Shown piece after piece: positions 63,016 to 64,000 of a stretch of 64,000 nt of DNA. Origin of the DNA: Streptomyces niphimycinicus (GTDB taxonomy: Bacteria; Actinomycetota; Actinomycetes; Streptomycetales; Streptomycetaceae); NCBI RefSeq assembly GCF_018883605.1, contig NZ_JAHLEM010000015.1:1-64000 (forward strand), in the 5' to 3' direction. The position numbers and the translations under genes are program-made. Position 1 is the first letter of the stretch. Every line of letters begins with the position of its first letter. The notes beneath the pieces were generated by a model, which was not told the origin of the DNA, did no database searches, and saw only the letters and a program-made list of their open reading frames with translations.

Positions 63016-63864
63016 TCATAGTCGGCGTGCGATGTCACGGATGAAGTCTCGGGACTGCTCTGGCGGCAGAGCCAGGCTTTCCAACAGATCGAACTGCGCC
63101 CGGTATTTCGCCAACTGACCCTCGGCGTGGAGGAAGGTGGGTCCGTGGGAGCTGTCCACCTGCACCGTATCGAGCTGCGGTACGGGGCCCTCGATGTGGA
63201 CGACCGTCTGCCCGGCCCCAGGGAAGGCGCCGTGGGCGAAGGGGATGACGAGCACGGTGACGTTGTCCCGCACAGAGGCTTCCAGCAGGTGCTCCAACTG
63301 GGCACGGGCCACGTCGGTACCGCCGAACTGCATCCGTAGTGCGGCCTCGTGGATGACAGCGACGTACGGGATCGCCGTGTCGCCGGTGATCACCTGCTGG
63401 CGTTCCGAGCGCAGCGCAAGTCGCAGGGCAACCTCGTGCTCGGGCAGGGCGGGGACTGCGGCTCGGAAGATGGCCATCGCCTGTTCCGATGTCTGGAGCA
63501 TGCCCGGCACATGCACGGTGTTGGCGCCGCGCATGCGTACAGCGTTGCTTTCCGTTTCTGCGATGTCCAGCAGGCCTTGGGGCAGGATGCCTCGATAGCG
63601 CTCCCACCAGCCTGTACCCAGCTCGGCCATCTCGACGAGCGCCTCGACGTATGCCTCATCGGTCACATCGCAGTTGCAGGCCAGTGTGCGTAGGCGGTCG
63701 GCGCTGATGCCCCGGACTCCTGACTCGATGTTGGAGATCTTGCCTCGGTCCACACCCAGTAGGCCCGCCGCGGACTCTGCAGACATGCCTGCCGCAGTAC
63801 GGATATGCCGAAGCTCACTCCCCAGTCGCTTCTGCCGTTCCGTAGGGGTCGTTCTCGGGGGCAT
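63016..63864 (-). CDS. XRE-family regulator with DUF5753 (second copy in window)
   Basis: 282 residues from ATG 63864, chosen for GGAAGGAA upstream; the longer frame to 63999 has no ribosome binding site. HTH: LGSELRHIRTAAGMSAESAA and DRGKISNIESGVRG. DUF5753: GTGWWERYRGILPQG, VHVPGMLQTSEQAMAIFRA, VALRLALRSERQQVIT, NVTVLVIPFAHGAFPG. It has no more than family-level similarity to the regulator at 22870. The divergent or upstream region to the window end (63865-64000) is A/T-richer and probably its promoter. Confidence 0.88.
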   Translation of the reverse strand: MPPRTTPTERQKRLGSELRHIRTAAGMSAESAAGLLGVDRGKISNIESGVRGISADRLRTLACNCDVTDEAYVEALVEMAELGTGWWERYRGILPQGLLDIAETESNAVRMRGANTVHVPGMLQTSEQAMAIFRAAVPALPEHEVALRLALRSERQQVITGDTAIPYVAVIHEAALRMQFGGTDVARAQLEHLLEASVRDNVTVLVIPFAHGAFPGAGQTVVHIEGPVPQLDTVQVDSSHGPTFLHAEGQLAKYRAQFDLLESLALPPEQSRDFIRDIARRL

Positions 63865-64000
63865 GGGGTTCCTTCCATCCGGAGGGGCCGCTCGGTCGCA
63901 CACGGAGGCCGTCGCACCCCCTCCGTGGTGAATTTCTCTTGATGCTGTGGAAAATTTACCACCACCTGCTCTACTGTCGGTATCGCGCACGCTACACACC
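63865..64000. promoter_or_regulatory. Upstream region of the XRE gene at the window end
   Basis: 136 bases containing an A/T-rich patch (63928-63965) and the GGAAGGAA ribosome binding site. No complete gene is visible. Confidence 0.4.

Noticed and set aside
1-64000. CRISPR arrays, tRNA or rRNA genes
   Set aside because: No regularly spaced direct repeats and no tRNA- or rRNA-like sequence were recognised on reading; a dedicated scan was not possible.
1-64000. Insertion sequences or integrases marking the island
   Set aside because: No transposase or integrase motif seen in any frame; the 27-bp inverted repeat at 60761 has its arms 6 bases apart, unlike IS ends.

Overview
The window is high-GC DNA with strongly G/C-biased third codon positions and actinobacterial families (paired XRE/DUF5753 regulators with DUF397-type partners, DUF6879, an RsbW-like HATPase, an NB-ARC/TPR protein of AfsR type). 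It is almost certainly a Streptomyces or close relative chromosome. It has no rRNA, tRNA, replication or core-metabolism genes that I can see; it is a long accessory region that reads as a defence island of several layers. Nothing was searched in a database: family calls come from motifs read in the translations.

Layout. 0-9 kb: a partial gene, a giant DUF4011/SF1-helicase/nuclease protein, then a scar where a DUF2075 gene (-) and a beta-family gene (+) have both lost their 5' ends, then an EVE-SRA-PD-(D/E)XK type IV restriction enzyme. 9-33 kb: a complete type 2 BREX (phage growth limitation, Pgl) system on the minus strand in the order pglW, pglX, [XRE+DUF397 regulators; HATPase on +], pglY, pglZ, [DUF262 + CBS-HEPN genes on +], brxD, brxHI. 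33-42 kb: a second module with a DUF2075 protein carrying an N-terminal nuclease, a translationally coupled EVE-HNH protein, a full-length second PglX whose catalytic NPPY motif reads EPPY, and a divergent AAA ATPase/TOPRIM pair.

42-49 kb: debris (LPMO fragment, frameshifted small gene, PIN-toxin fragment), a DUF234 ATPase, and two SWIM zinc-finger proteins lying between imperfect direct repeats of about 105 bp. 49-56 kb: an NLR-type cluster in which two small membrane-associated proteins and an NB-ARC/TPR protein carry related Gly/Gln-rich motifs resembling bacterial amyloid-signalling (RHIM-like) motifs; the NB-ARC gene has a good Shine-Dalgarno sequence placed before ATC rather than ATG. 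A full-length beta-family gene follows. 56-61 kb: a controller-regulated restriction-modification system (controller plus HEAT-repeat nuclease on -, methyltransferase and restriction enzyme on +) with a shared 20-bp operator upstream of two transcription units. 61-64 kb: a frameshifted Ser/Thr kinase-TPR gene and another XRE/partner pair.

How it fits together: DNA-modification sensing (EVE, SRA, two PglX proteins, the R-M methyltransferase), kinase/phosphatase signalling (PglW/PglZ) and probable abortive effectors (HEPN, TOPRIM, NLR) are interleaved, with repeated loss and duplication of the same families (DUF2075 twice, beta twice, PglX twice, EVE twice).
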